Of a stretch of 64,000 nucleotides of DNA, positions 41,023 to 50,972 are shown piece after piece. The DNA comes from Bacteroidota bacterium (lineage in GTDB: Bacteria; Bacteroidota; Bacteroidia; Sphingobacteriales; Sphingobacteriaceae), in the NCBI GenBank assembly GCA_023450085.1, contig JAEXHI010000026.1, positions 92,169 to 156,168 on the forward strand, written 5' to 3'. The position numbers and the translations under genes are program-made. Every line of letters begins with the position of its first letter. The first letter of the stretch is position 1. The notes below the pieces were generated by a model. It had not been told where the DNA came from and made no database searches. It saw only the letters and a program-made list of their open reading frames with translations.

Positions 41023-43490
41023 TGGATATACAGTTTATTGGAGAGAACCTCCTTCCGGGCAAATTAGGCCAATTTTTCATCGTACTTTCGTTTGGCGCAT
41101 CAATACTTTCTACTATCGCCTATTTCTTCGCCACCAAAAACAAAAATCTTGAAGATAGTTCTTGGACTAAACTAGGGAGAATTGGTTTTTTGGTTAATAC
41201 CATTGGTATTATCGGAATTGGCTCTACGCTATTCTACCTCATCTTAAATCATTACAACGAATATTACTACGTTTGGTCGCACTCCTCTAAGGAGTTACCT
41301 GTATATTATATCATCTCAGCTTTTTGGGAAGGTCAAGAAGGAAGTTTCTGGCTATGGGCTTTTTGGCAATCCCTATTAGGTATTATCCTGATCTGGAAAG
41401 CTAAATCATGGGAAAATGGCGTAATGACCATTATCGCGCTTTCGCAAGTATTTTTAGCCTCAATGCTTTTGGGCGTAGAAATTTTTGGTGCTCGCGTGGG
41501 TTCATCTCCTTTTATCCTGTTAAGAGATGCAATGGACCTAAAAGCCACCATCCCTATTTTCTCCGATCCTGAAAATTATAAAAACTATTTAACCTTTATT
41601 ACTGATGGTAAAGGCTTAAATCCGCTATTACAGAACTATTGGATGGTTATTCACCCTCCAACCCTATTCTTAGGCTTTGCCAGCATGATTGTACCTTTTG
41701 CTTACGGCATTACTGCCCTTTGGCAAAAACGTTATAAAGATTGGGTTAAACCTGTATTGCCTTGGGTTTCATTTGCAGTAATGATTTTAGGTGCAGGTAT
41801 TATTATGGGTTCATTTTGGGCTTATGAAGCACTTAACTTTGGTGGTTTCTGGGCTTGGGATCCGGTAGAAAATGCTTCTATCATTCCTTGGTTGACACTC
41901 ATTGGCGGTTTGCACGTAATTATTGCTTATAAAAATACTGGTCATGCCTATTTCACCGCAATGGCTTTGATATTGGTAAGTTTTATCTTAGTGCTATATG
42001 CTTCTTTCTTAACCAGAAGCGGCATTTTGGGAGAAACTTCGGTACACTCGTTCACCGATCTGGGAATGTTTTGGCAGTTGGTAATTTACATCCTAGTATT
42101 TTTAGGTATTTCGGTGTTTTTTGTTGCCTGCAGGTGGAAAGAGTTGCCAATTACGCATAAAGACGAAGAAACTTACTCACGCGAATTCTGGATGTTTATT
42201 GGTGCTTTAGTAGTTACCGTTTCTTGTATCCACATCATTTTTGCGACTTCGGTACCAGTGTTTAATGCTGCTTTCGGCACCAATTATGCGCCTATCAAAG
42301 ACGCAGTAAGATTTTACAACCAATGGCAAGCACCTTTTGCGGTGTTAATTGCATTGATTTCAGGCTTCTCTCAATTTTTAAAATATAAGCGTACTGATCC
42401 TCGTAAATTTTACAGCAGTTTAATTTCTTCGTTGGTATTTTCGTTAGTGATTACGGGAGTGATGGTTTGGGCAACAGGTATTTATACCAACTTGATGTAT
42501 ATCATCTTAACCTTTAGCTGTATTTTTGCCATCTTAGCTAATGCCAGATTACTAACAGGTGTTTTCACTAGAAAAGGAAGTAAGTTAGCAGGTTCAGCTA
42601 TTGCCCATATTGGTTTTGCGATATTGTTAATTGGTGCTTTGGTTGCCGCAGCAACTAGCCAACCGATCTCTATCAACGAAACTAATTTTATACCAGTAAA
42701 AGATTTCGAAAAAGCGGCGAAACCTGGGGAGAACATCATGTTATATAAGAACGAGCCCAAGAAAATGGGCAGATACACCGTTACTTATGTAAGCGATACT
42801 ACTATCCAACCTAACACTTACTATAAACTTAATTTTAGGGTAATTGATGAGGAAACAGGTAAAGTAAAAGAAGATTTTTCAGTAAATCCTAGTATCCAAG
42901 AAAATGGAAAAATGGGATTAATTGCCTCTCCAGATACGAAACATTACCTATTGAGAGATATTTACACCCACATTACCAGTGCAGCTCAGAAAAAAGAAGA
43001 GCATGCTGAACATGAAGGACATACCGAAGAAGAAAATTACAAAGCTCCTCGCATTGTTACTTTAAAAGTAGGCGACACGGTTCATACCAGCAGCGGTGTA
43101 TTGACCGTAAAAGCACTTAACAACAAACCTGTAGTTAGGGATTTAAAGATTGAAAAGGAAGATTTAGCAGTAAGCTTGCCTTTAGAAATCAACGTAAGTG
43201 GTAAAATTTATAATGCAGAACCATTGTTCTTAATTAAAGGCAATAACACTTTTGATTTTGCCCGTAAAATTGATGAATTAGGTTTAAGGATTAGATTTAC
43301 TAAAATCATTCCTGATGAAAATAAATTTGAACTTCAAATTTTCGAGAAGCCTCAACAAGCAAAAGACTGGGTGGTATTCAAATCCATCGAGTTCCCATAT
43401 ATCAACTTATATTGGATTGGTACCATTGTAATGGTGATTGGTTTCTTGATGTCTATTTTCAGACGGAAAAAAGAACTGAAAACTGATTAA
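41022..43490 (+). CDS. ccmF: Cytochrome c heme lyase subunit CcmF (CcsA family)
   Basis: An 822-residue protein with about 14 membrane helices. The tryptophan-rich loop GGFWAWDPVENASIIPWL is at about residues 273-291, LNPLLQNYWMVIHPPTLFLGF supplies a heme-ligand His, and a large periplasmic domain (about 555-800) with a His/Glu-rich stretch (EEHAEHEGHTEEE) lies before the last helix. CcmF joins heme to apocytochrome c. A separate ccmH was not seen. Confidence 0.92.
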   Translation: MDIQFIGENLLPGKLGQFFIVLSFGASILSTIAYFFATKNKNLEDSSWTKLGRIGFLVNTIGIIGIGSTLFYLILNHYNEYYYVWSHSSKELPVYYIISAFWEGQEGSFWLWAFWQSLLGIILIWKAKSWENGVMTIIALSQVFLASMLLGVEIFGARVGSSPFILLRDAMDLKATIPIFSDPENYKNYLTFITDGKGLNPLLQNYWMVIHPPTLFLGFASMIVPFAYGITALWQKRYKDWVKPVLPWVSFAVMILGAGIIMGSFWAYEALNFGGFWAWDPVENASIIPWLTLIGGLHVIIAYKNTGHAYFTAMALILVSFILVLYASFLTRSGILGETSVHSFTDLGMFWQLVIYILVFLGISVFFVACRWKELPITHKDEETYSREFWMFIGALVVTVSCIHIIFATSVPVFNAAFGTNYAPIKDAVRFYNQWQAPFAVLIALISGFSQFLKYKRTDPRKFYSSLISSLVFSLVITGVMVWATGIYTNLMYIILTFSCIFAILANARLLTGVFTRKGSKLAGSAIAHIGFAILLIGALVAAATSQPISINETNFIPVKDFEKAAKPGENIMLYKNEPKKMGRYTVTYVSDTTIQPNTYYKLNFRVIDEETGKVKEDFSVNPSIQENGKMGLIASPDTKHYLLRDIYTHITSAAQKKEEHAEHEGHTEEENYKAPRIVTLKVGDTVHTSSGVLTVKALNNKPVVRDLKIEKEDLAVSLPLEINVSGKIYNAEPLFLIKGNNTFDFARKIDELGLRIRFTKIIPDENKFELQIFEKPQQAKDWVVFKSIEFPYINLYWIGTIVMVIGFLMSIFRRKKELKTD

Positions 43491-44251
43491 TGAAAGTATC
43501 CATCATAGGTTCGGGAAATGTAGCTACACACCTAGCCAAAGCTTTACACCTTGCTCATGTAGAAATATTAGGCATTTGGTCGCATCAATTTGAAAATGCG
43601 AAGCTATTGGCCAATCAAGTGGGTGCAAAGGCGGTAAGCCAAATCTCCGAAATTGCCGATGATGAGAGTGATATTCTTCTAATTTCAGTGAAGGATGATG
43701 CCATTGCTGATGTTGCCGCACAGCTAAAAAACTATCGTGGTGTAGTGGCACACACTTCGGGTGCTGTTGCTTTAAATGCCTTGAGCGAAAATGTTAATTA
43801 CGGAGTATGCTATCCATTGCAAACATTTTCAAAGCATAAAGCATTGGATTTTGAACAAGTACCATTGTGCTTAGAGGCTAACAACGTGGAAAGCCTACAA
43901 CAGTTGAGAACATTGGCTTCAATCATCAGCAAAAATATTTATGAGGTAGATAGCGAGCAAAGAAAAATATTACACCTTGCGGCTGTATTTGCCTGTAATT
44001 TCCCAAACTACCTATACGGTGTTGCTCAACAATTGCTAGCTCAATACCAACTTGATTTTAACATCATTAAGCCCTTAATTGCCGAAACCGCTAATAAGGT
44101 GCAAACGGCTCTACCTATTGAAGTACAAACTGGTCCTGCCATTAGGAATGATGAGCAGACCTTAAAAAAACATGAAGATTTGCTCAAGGAGCACTCGGAT
44201 TGGTTAACAATTTATAAACTTTTAAGCGAGCAGATTAAAAAAACCAGATAA
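43490..44251 (+). CDS. Rossmann-fold DUF2520 protein
   Basis: A 253-residue protein with an N-terminal dinucleotide-binding domain (MKVSIIGSGNVATHLAKAL, ILLISVKDDAIADVA, GVVAHTSGAVALNAL) and a C-terminal helical DUF2520 domain (EQRKILHLAAVFACNFPNYLY). It resembles ketopantoate-reductase or F420-NADP oxidoreductase-like proteins; substrate unknown. It overlaps the ccmF stop by 1 nt, so it is translated with the ccmEF operon. Confidence 0.85.
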   Translation: MKVSIIGSGNVATHLAKALHLAHVEILGIWSHQFENAKLLANQVGAKAVSQISEIADDESDILLISVKDDAIADVAAQLKNYRGVVAHTSGAVALNALSENVNYGVCYPLQTFSKHKALDFEQVPLCLEANNVESLQQLRTLASIISKNIYEVDSEQRKILHLAAVFACNFPNYLYGVAQQLLAQYQLDFNIIKPLIAETANKVQTALPIEVQTGPAIRNDEQTLKKHEDLLKEHSDWLTIYKLLSEQIKKTR

Positions 44252-44276
44252 TGCCGTTTTTTTGATTTCGGCTGCT

Positions 44277-44284
44277 TACTTTTG
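44277..44284 (+). promoter_or_regulatory. -7 promoter element of the ferredoxin gene
   Basis: TACTTTTG, exact TAnnTTTG, ends 9 nt before the ATG at 44294. The TTG inside the box (44282) therefore cannot be the start. Confidence 0.6.
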
Positions 44285-44293
44285 CATTGTATT

Positions 44294-44626
44294 ATGAGTA
44301 TTTTCAAACTAAAGATAAATTTCGAAGAAGAGGGAAAAGAACCTATTGAACTCCCTATCGCTGCTGGTGAAGATGTATTAGATGTAGTTTTAGACAATGG
44401 CATTGAGCTACAGCACAACTGTGGTGGCGTTTGCGGTTGCAGTACTTGCCACATCTATGTAAACAAAGGCATGGACAATATCCAAGAAATCTCTGAAAAA
44501 GAGGAAGATTTTATTGACCGTGCGGTACGTCCAAGAATCACTTCAAGACTAGCCTGCCAGTGTATCGTTTTAGATGGTGATATTGAAGTAACCATTCCAG
44601 ACCAATCAGGCTTTTTGGGACATTAA
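44294..44626 (+). CDS. fdx: [2Fe-2S] ferredoxin, ISC/adrenodoxin type
   Basis: A 110-residue protein. Cluster ligands follow the Cx5Cx2C...C pattern: Cys43, Cys49, Cys52 (HNCGGVCGCSTC) and Cys88 (RLACQC), with extra Cys47 and Cys90 nearby. The acidic segment ISEKEEDFIDRA and RITSRLACQ match the ISC ferredoxins that give electrons to Fe-S assembly. The iscX-like gene follows after 119 bp, which supports the role. The ATG at 44294 is preferred over the upstream TTG because of the promoter box. Confidence 0.92.
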   Translation: MSIFKLKINFEEEGKEPIELPIAAGEDVLDVVLDNGIELQHNCGGVCGCSTCHIYVNKGMDNIQEISEKEEDFIDRAVRPRITSRLACQCIVLDGDIEVTIPDQSGFLGH

Positions 44627-44628
44627 AA

Positions 44629-44676
44629 TTTACGAATTACGATTTTAGATTTACGATTTTAGATTTACGATTAAGC
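44629..44676. repeat. Short tandem repeat TTACGATTTTAGAT
   Basis: Two full and two partial copies of a 14-bp unit lie just after the ferredoxin stop. Confidence 0.75.
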
Positions 44677-44745
44677 TGGTGATTGTCGGTTAACCGATTA
44701 ACCAACTAAGCAGTTAAACTACTTTACAAACTTTACAACAACAAT

Positions 44746-44988
44746 ATGAACAACGATAGATTTGCACTCCCTATTTACTGGAAAGACCATGAGGATATTG
44801 CCTTGGAGCTTTACGAAAAATTTGGAGATGACTTTGATGAGCCAAAAATCTACAGAATTAGATTTACAGAACTTATTGAATGGGTTTTGGAACTTCCTAA
44901 TTTTGCAGGTACCAGAGAAGAGTGCAACGAAGGCCACTTAGAGCAAATCCAATCTGCTTGGGTTTACGAGTGGAGAGATAATCAATAA
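44746..44988 (+). CDS. iscX: Fe-S assembly protein IscX-like
   Basis: An 80-residue acidic protein. IYWKDHEDIALELYEKFGDDFDEP, IRFTELIEWVLELPNFAG and EGHLEQIQSAWVYEWRDN follow the IscX (YfhJ) pattern. IscX binds the cysteine desulfurase and tunes cluster assembly. It lies next to the ISC-type ferredoxin, as in other genomes. Its stop is directly followed by a heptad repeat tract. Confidence 0.88.
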   Translation: MNNDRFALPIYWKDHEDIALELYEKFGDDFDEPKIYRIRFTELIEWVLELPNFAGTREECNEGHLEQIQSAWVYEWRDNQ

Positions 44989-44989
44989 C

Positions 44990-45014
44990 TAGTGATTAGT
45001 GGTTAGGAACTAGT
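44990..45014 (+). repeat. Heptad YTAGNNN tract D
   Basis: TAG at 44990, 44997, 45004 and 45011. The first begins 2 bp after the iscX stop codon. Confidence 0.75.
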
Positions 45015-45066
45015 ATTGGGGCTTACCAACTACCCATAACCCGTAACTGAAACACGCAACCTAACT

Positions 45067-45591
45067 ATGTTAGAAAATCTTAAAAACATCAGCACTTTCG
45101 TTTTTGACGTAGATGGTGTATTAACCAATGGAACAGTGATTGCTACAGAAAGTGGCGAACTGCTTCGTTCCTTTAACATTAAGGATGGTTACGCACTACA
45201 ATTGGCAGCCAAAAAAGGTTACCACATCTGCATTATTTCGGGTGGTAAAGGCGTAGCGATGCACAAGCGTTTTGAAAGTTTGGGCGTTGCAGATGTTTTT
45301 TTAGGGGTGAGCGATAAAGTAGAGATTTTCAACAATTACCTTCAACAGAAAGGCATAAATCCTAGCCAAGTACTCTATATGGGCGACGATATTCCCGATT
45401 TAGAAGTGATGAAACTTGTAGGTATTGCTACCTGCCCATCAGATGCCGTTGAAGAGATTAAAGCCATCAGTCATTATATATCCCCTAAAAAAGGTGGTGA
45501 AGCTGCCGCTAGGGACGTGATTGAAAAGGTACTTAAAGTACAGCATAATTGGCACGGAAGTACCCCTTCTGCAGCCGAAGCTAGTAAATAG
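45067..45591 (+). CDS. kdsC: 3-deoxy-D-manno-octulosonate 8-phosphate phosphatase (KdsC)
   Basis: A 174-residue HAD-superfamily protein without a large cap. The nucleophile region is FVFDVDGVLTNG (Asp14, Asp16), then IISGGKG, the lysine in GVSDKVEIF and YMGDDIPDLEVM. This is the compact tetrameric KdsC type that removes phosphate from KDO-8-phosphate in lipopolysaccharide core synthesis. The C-terminus has the RDVIEKVLKVQ helix. kdsA, kdsB and kdsD are not in the window. Confidence 0.92.
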   Translation: MLENLKNISTFVFDVDGVLTNGTVIATESGELLRSFNIKDGYALQLAAKKGYHICIISGGKGVAMHKRFESLGVADVFLGVSDKVEIFNNYLQQKGINPSQVLYMGDDIPDLEVMKLVGIATCPSDAVEEIKAISHYISPKKGGEAAARDVIEKVLKVQHNWHGSTPSAAEASK

Positions 45592-45609
45592 TAATTCTTT
45601 CCTGATCAT

Positions 45610-45648
45610 TAGGGAGTAGGAACTAGCGGCTAGGAATTAGTAGTTAGC
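45610..45648 (+). repeat. Heptad YTAGNNN tract E
   Basis: TAG at 45610, 45617, 45624, 45631, 45638 and 45645, six units in exact 7-bp phase after kdsC. Confidence 0.8.
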
Positions 45649-45717
45649 AACTTATGTCTGTGATTTTCCATTCAACATAGCATCAATCGTAATGCAATAA
45701 TAAGTTCTGTTAAGTTT

Positions 45718-45868
45718 ACAACCCTCTCTGGCTATCGCCATCTCTCCCTAAAAGGGAGAGAGATAGAAGTTCCGAAATACTGTGCAGGTGTTAGTACTAT
45801 CTTCCAACTTTCCAACTTTATACTTTCCAACTTTATACTTTTAACTTTATACTTTTAACTCTTTAAAC
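45718..45868. repeat. Hairpin element and CTTTATACTTTTAA tandem words
   Basis: A hairpin ATCTCTCCCT-AAA-AGGGAGAGAGAT lies at 45740-45764 within a C-rich repeat related to 37062-37199. From 45800 to 45868 the words CTTTCCAACTTTATA and CTTTTAACTTTATA repeat to the end of the next gene. A weaker copy of these words is at 51079-51126 on the other side of that gene. Confidence 0.65.
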
Positions 45869-45877
45869 TCCTATTCC

Positions 45878-48800
45878 CTACCTACTCTCTCTTACAAGCG
45901 TAATGAAACCTCTCAACGCTCTACCTTCACCAAGGTCAATAATATAATAATAGGTACTTTCAGCTAATAACTGTCCATTATAACTACCGTCCCAAGTGTT
46001 ATCATATCCTTTCTTCGTATACAGTACTCGTCCTGCCCTATCAAAAATACGAACGGTAGACTGTGGATACATATCAATGTTATCTACCTTCCATACATCG
46101 TTCACTCCATCCCCATTTGGGCTTAACAGGTTGTTCGCCTTTAGGATGGAAAGGTCGTCCGCTACGGTAACGGCATAGCTCATGGTACTGCTACAGCCAT
46201 TGGCATTGGTTACTGTCACTGTGTAGGTGGTATTGGTGGTTGGCCTTACGGTAAGGGCTGCGCTGTTCTGCCCAGAGATGATGCCCTGTGCATTTGCCCA
46301 GCTGTAGCTGGTCCCACCAGTAGCAGTCAATTGTAGCGTTAGTCCCTTTCCGATAGTCCCCAGTCTACTAGGGATAATGGCAACGGTCGGCAGTGCGTCT
46401 ACCCTTAAAGTTCCATTTGCATATACAAAAGTATAGTTGTCAGAAGCTCCTCCCGACACCGTAACCGGATAACTGCCCGCTTGACTGTTTACCGTAGCAA
46501 GGGTAGCGGCCTGCGGTTTGGTGGTCAGACTGTTTTCATTGTCGCTGCGCTTAAAACCACTATAGTTAAGCACAAAACTTGGATTAGCCTGTCCAAAGCA
46601 CCTTGCTACATTGGCAGCAGTTACCGTCAGCGTGGCCCTGTTAATGGTAAGGTTGGCCGGCGTGAAAAGGATACGGTAATTGCTGCCCGCTGTCAGTGTA
46701 CCCTGCCCAATGGCATATGTCCCTACATTTTCCCCTATATCCCTTACTGGACTTCCCGTAAAAGTATCATTCCCTATCAGGCTGGTTGCGGTAAAGGTAA
46801 TGCTGGGGTCTGTATCACCATAGATCTTTGTTTTTGCATCCATGGTGATGGCAATCACCTTGGCTACGATATTGAAATTGGCCGTGGTATAGCTGATGGT
46901 ATAGTTAGCTCCAGCTGTCAGGGTCCCCTGCCTGATGGCATACGTCCCCACATTTACCCCCACATCCCTTAATAAGGTTCCAGTAATGGCATCAGCGCCT
47001 ATAAGCCCCGCACTGGTATAAGTGAGCGCTGGATCCAAATCGCCATAGGTTTTGGCTTTTGCCTGTGCGGAAATGTTAAGCGTTATTGGAGTGATGCTTG
47101 CGGTAGTACTTGCCGTAGCATTGAAGGTATAGTTACCTGCATCAGCACCAGAAACACTGATTCCAGTAACATTTACGGCCTTATTTACACCAACATTCTG
47201 ATCATTGAAGGTGGCACTGGCATAATTCAAAGTGAGTAAATCTCCTGCAAAACCGTTATGAGAGAGCACCACGTTGGCATCAGCATTGCCATTATAAGCT
47301 TTATTGTTGCCATTGGCCGTAACCGTCAGCGCAAATGGGGTGATACTAGCCGTGGTAATGGCGGCAGTGTTAAAGGTATAGTTGCCTACATCTGTTCCAG
47401 ATAGACTGATGCCCGAAACCGAAACAGCTTTGCCACTGGCTACCGTCTTGTCGTTAAAGGTTGCCGAGATATAGGCCAACGTTAGGTTATCTCCTGCAAA
47501 AGCATTGCTTGTAAGGGTTACTGTAGCATTGTTGTTGGCGTTATATACCTTATTGTTTGCAGTGGCCGAAACCGTTAGCGAAAAAGGCGTAATGTTGGCC
47601 GTGGTACTGGCGGCAGTATTAAAGGTATAGTTAGCGGCACTTGTACCTGATAAGGTAATACCATTAACCGTAACAGTTTTATTGTTGCCAACATTTTCGT
47701 CGCCAAAAGTAGCTGAGGTATAAGCCAACGTCACCACATCATCAGCTAGCACATTGGAACTAAGGTTCACTGTAGCACTGGCGGTGGCGTCATAAATCTT
47801 ATTATTTCCCGTAGCGGTAACCGTTAAGGCTTTGGGCTGTATGGTCAGTGCAAAAATTTTATCAGGAGCGGCCGCATAACCGTTGCCTCCTGCTTGGCTG
47901 GCCGTAATATTTACGTTTCCTACCTTCTTTATTTTCAGTTTCCATTTGTTAGCATCGTTCACATCCTGATAGGCTTCGGCAATGCTGTTATCGGCAGAAG
48001 CATAGCTCACCGTTAAGCCCGAACTTGCCGTTGCCCCTGGTTCAAAATCGGCATCGCCATAGGTTTTGGTTAGGTTTCCTGCCGTAATGCTTTGCGATTG
48101 GATGGTTGCTTCATAGGCCCCCAAGTCAATATTGCTACCTATCAAGCGTGTGTTGCCCGCAAGGTCTTTATCGGTGTTCAATCCAGCTGGATAAAGTGTA
48201 TTATCACCTCCATTAATTGCTGGACTTGTGGCTTTCAGGCTATAATCGCCAGCAACTACATCATTAAACAAAGGGTCGGTACCGATGTCCACAGTACCAA
48301 ATGTCCCTTTCTGAACAATACTGTTTTGAATGGTAATGTTTAACGGAGCAGGAGTACCAGACAAAATAGTATTGCCCCAAACAATAGAATTATACAGTGT
48401 CCCATTATCCATTAATAAGGGTAAAGTACATCTATTATTAACAATACTGACATTAATTAAGCTGACTGGACTCCCTGTAGCCACCAAAACAATATTGTAG
48501 AGCGTACCTGAATTTTCGCTCATGACCGTATTTACCACCACGGGGCTTCCAGATTCGCTTCTGAAAGCCGTACTTGCATAACCAGTATTATTGGTCAACA
48601 AACAATTTTTAATTAGTGGTGAAGAATTCGCACAATAGATGCCGCCAGCAAAACGGTTGGTCAGCATTGCGCCATTTACAGTCGTCCTGCTTAAACCGGA
48701 GTCCTCTAAAAATGCAACACCGTCAGAGACCGTAAAACCATCCAGCGTGGCAATTCCTACATCTGCGGCAGAAATCACCACATGATAGGCATTATTGGCG

Positions 48801-50878
48801 CTGTTCGCATCATTTTGCATCTCTCCACTTAAAATGGTTTTATTAAGCGCCCAATTGCGTTGAGTCACTTGTGTCTCTGTTCCCGCAAAACCGCCGTATA
48901 CTTTTACATCTTTAACCAATAAAAAGGCATTATTTCTGCCATCAACATTGCCAAAGTTGTTATCTGCAGGGCTATACATAGGCTTGTAATTTCCACCTGC
49001 TACCCATATTTCTTTAATATCGGTATTGGTTTTAGCCGCCTTAAGGGCATCGGCCAATTCAGAAACGGCATATGCCCATGAGAGGCCGTTACCTAAAGAT
49101 CCTTTCTTTACATACACAATACCATTGGCATCTGGAGTAACTCTTTTGCTATACTCATCTGCTCCCATGTAAGGGGTGGTGGCATGACGTGCTTCACCAT
49201 CAATATCGGTAGTAATACCAGCTATGGGTATACCTAATAATTGGGGCTGTGGCGTAACCAAGTGTAAATCGTCAGCTCCAGACAGTATTGGTTGAGTGTT
49301 TACAGAATTGACATTTCCACCCAAACTAGTTTGCAATTCAGCAATCGTATTGGTAATGGATGCATTGGTACCTGTATTTGAAAGGTTACCACTGGCAGTA
49401 TAATAATTGTTATAATTAATATTGCTGAATACTGCCGAACCCGAAGTGGCTAAATTAGATATTGCAAACCTGCTGTTGGCGTTACCAATGGTCTGTAGAT
49501 TTACTAAAATATTATTCCTTAAGTTAATGGCTCCCGTTGCAGTAACATTGGCAGTAACAAGTAAACCCGATGCCTTATGCCCTCCAGTAAGTGTAGCATT
49601 AGTATTGAGCACTACGGTATTGAAACTGATCTCATAGCCTCCACCTCCATCAACGACAATTCCATTCCCATTGCTACTTGAGGAGTAATCAGTATATCCA
49701 TAAGCAGCTACATCCCATATAAAATTGTTATAAACTTTTGTAGCAGCGCTGATAGTATGTGCCAGTAAGATACCAGCGGCACCATAACCGCTAGTGTTGG
49801 TATTTTTGATATTGCTAATTTTATTACCACGATAGGTTACTTCCGATGAAGCTCCATAGGAAAAAATGCCCATCGTGGTTCCTGTACCTGTGGAGCCAAG
49901 ATTTTTAATGATATTATCGGCTACGGTAATGTTTGCATTGGTAATACCTGGGGAAATATTTAACCCAATGGGGGCATAAGAGCTTGCTCCGGTATAGCTC
50001 ATATTATAGACAGTATTGCCTGTGATGGTAGCATTTTTAGTAGCAGTGGCAAACCAAATTGCCCTATCAAATTCTGCACCTGTACTTTCAAAATTACCAA
50101 TGCTATTGTTGCTTACCGTAATACCATCCACACCTTGCGCATATATACCTACCAATCTAATGGCATTGGCGCCAGTAGCATCCAAATCATTTTCCGTTAC
50201 CAAAGTGTTATTACCATTGTTGGTGGCAACCGTAGCATAACAGTATATGCCAATATAAGCCTTTTGTATACTATTATTTTGTATAGTGATATTGTTAAAA
50301 TAACCTGGACTTCCCACTATAGTTACATCACCAACTAATACAGCCGATGAAGTATTTGTACCATTAATAAGGTTACTATTTTTTACCACTACATTAGAAA
50401 TGGGCGTAGTATTTACCGAACCAATCTGCAATACATTAGAATTGGCTGTACTGGTATTAGTGATGGTAAGGTTACGGGAAGTACTTCCGTTATTAGAACC
50501 ATCAATGGTTACATTTCGGCTACCGTTAAGTTTAATTAATGTTCCATTACCAATCCCCCCACTAATGATTGGATTTGTTCCCACCTGGGGTTTAATGTTT
50601 ACCGAAGTATAACTGGCGCTTCCAGTACCACTGGCATTGAGAGAAGCAGTAGCTGTTTCAGTAGTATTAGCATTGATAACAATATTAACTACTCCTTTGT
50701 GGGTCCCTGCATTAATCGCATCAAATGCACCTTTAACCGTAGTATAAATGGAGGGGCCAGTGGTTGCAGCGGTAGCAGTTACTTGTACCTGTGCTTTTGC
50801 AGTAACGCAAAAAACAAGGAGAAATATAGAAAGGTAAAATACCGTTACTTTCGGATTCCTTAGTAGAGATCGCGTCAT
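45878..50878 (-). CDS. Giant secreted protein: beta-helix, YDG/MBG repeats, gliding-type C-terminus
   Basis: A 1666-residue protein from the ATG at 50878, which starts its signal (VTVFYLSIFLLVFCVTAKAQ). Order: a long right-handed beta-helix rich in Asn, Thr and Gly (about 30-590); a second segment with IWVAGGNYKP and VKVYGGFAGTE typical of polymorphic outer proteins (about 610-900); a spacer; three YDG-type repeats of about 82 residues (each with NYTFNTA); three MBG repeats (KTYGDLDP, KIYGDTDP); an Ig-like domain; and a C-terminal LSPNGDGVNDVW...GRVLYTKKGYDNTWDG module, the type B signal for the type IX secretion system. It is probably a surface adhesin. The ATG at 50959 would add 27 poor residues. 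Confidence 0.9.
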   Translation of the reverse strand: MTRSLLRNPKVTVFYLSIFLLVFCVTAKAQVQVTATAATTGPSIYTTVKGAFDAINAGTHKGVVNIVINANTTETATASLNASGTGSASYTSVNIKPQVGTNPIISGGIGNGTLIKLNGSRNVTIDGSNNGSTSRNLTITNTSTANSNVLQIGSVNTTPISNVVVKNSNLINGTNTSSAVLVGDVTIVGSPGYFNNITIQNNSIQKAYIGIYCYATVATNNGNNTLVTENDLDATGANAIRLVGIYAQGVDGITVSNNSIGNFESTGAEFDRAIWFATATKNATITGNTVYNMSYTGASSYAPIGLNISPGITNANITVADNIIKNLGSTGTGTTMGIFSYGASSEVTYRGNKISNIKNTNTSGYGAAGILLAHTISAATKVYNNFIWDVAAYGYTDYSSSSNGNGIVVDGGGGYEISFNTVVLNTNATLTGGHKASGLLVTANVTATGAINLRNNILVNLQTIGNANSRFAISNLATSGSAVFSNINYNNYYTASGNLSNTGTNASITNTIAELQTSLGGNVNSVNTQPILSGADDLHLVTPQPQLLGIPIAGITTDIDGEARHATTPYMGADEYSKRVTPDANGIVYVKKGSLGNGLSWAYAVSELADALKAAKTNTDIKEIWVAGGNYKPMYSPADNNFGNVDGRNNAFLLVKDVKVYGGFAGTETQVTQRNWALNKTILSGEMQNDANSANNAYHVVISAADVGIATLDGFTVSDGVAFLEDSGLSRTTVNGAMLTNRFAGGIYCANSSPLIKNCLLTNNTGYASTAFRSESGSPVVVNTVMSENSGTLYNIVLVATGSPVSLINVSIVNNRCTLPLLMDNGTLYNSIVWGNTILSGTPAPLNITIQNSIVQKGTFGTVDIGTDPLFNDVVAGDYSLKATSPAINGGDNTLYPAGLNTDKDLAGNTRLIGSNIDLGAYEATIQSQSITAGNLTKTYGDADFEPGATASSGLTVSYASADNSIAEAYQDVNDANKWKLKIKKVGNVNITASQAGGNGYAAAPDKIFALTIQPKALTVTATGNNKIYDATASATVNLSSNVLADDVVTLAYTSATFGDENVGNNKTVTVNGITLSGTSAANYTFNTAASTTANITPFSLTVSATANNKVYNANNNATVTLTSNAFAGDNLTLAYISATFNDKTVASGKAVSVSGISLSGTDVGNYTFNTAAITTASITPFALTVTANGNNKAYNGNADANVVLSHNGFAGDLLTLNYASATFNDQNVGVNKAVNVTGISVSGADAGNYTFNATASTTASITPITLNISAQAKAKTYGDLDPALTYTSAGLIGADAITGTLLRDVGVNVGTYAIRQGTLTAGANYTISYTTANFNIVAKVIAITMDAKTKIYGDTDPSITFTATSLIGNDTFTGSPVRDIGENVGTYAIGQGTLTAGSNYRILFTPANLTINRATLTVTAANVARCFGQANPSFVLNYSGFKRSDNENSLTTKPQAATLATVNSQAGSYPVTVSGGASDNYTFVYANGTLRVDALPTVAIIPSRLGTIGKGLTLQLTATGGTSYSWANAQGIISGQNSAALTVRPTTNTTYTVTVTNANGCSSTMSYAVTVADDLSILKANNLLSPNGDGVNDVWKVDNIDMYPQSTVRIFDRAGRVLYTKKGYDNTWDGSYNGQLLAESTYYYIIDLGEGRALRGFITLVRESR
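47090..47840 (-). repeat. In-gene tandem repeat (three units of about 246 bp)
   Basis: The YDG-type domains share phrases such as AYTSATFGDENVGNNKTV / AYISATFNDKTVASGKAV and are similar enough in DNA to be recombination targets. Unit starts are near 47838, 47590 and 47345. Confidence 0.75.
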
Positions 50879-50972
50879 AATGAGCTGATTTAGTTTGGGT
50901 TTACTGGTTATCAAAAGTATCTCACAAATCCTTAAAAAGCAAGGAAACAGGGCGGACAAAAGGCGGACAAAA

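Noticed and set aside
46481..46972. 163-codon open frame on the plus strand
   Set aside because: It is antisense to the giant repeat protein, whose biased codons open the other strand. No domain or start signal.
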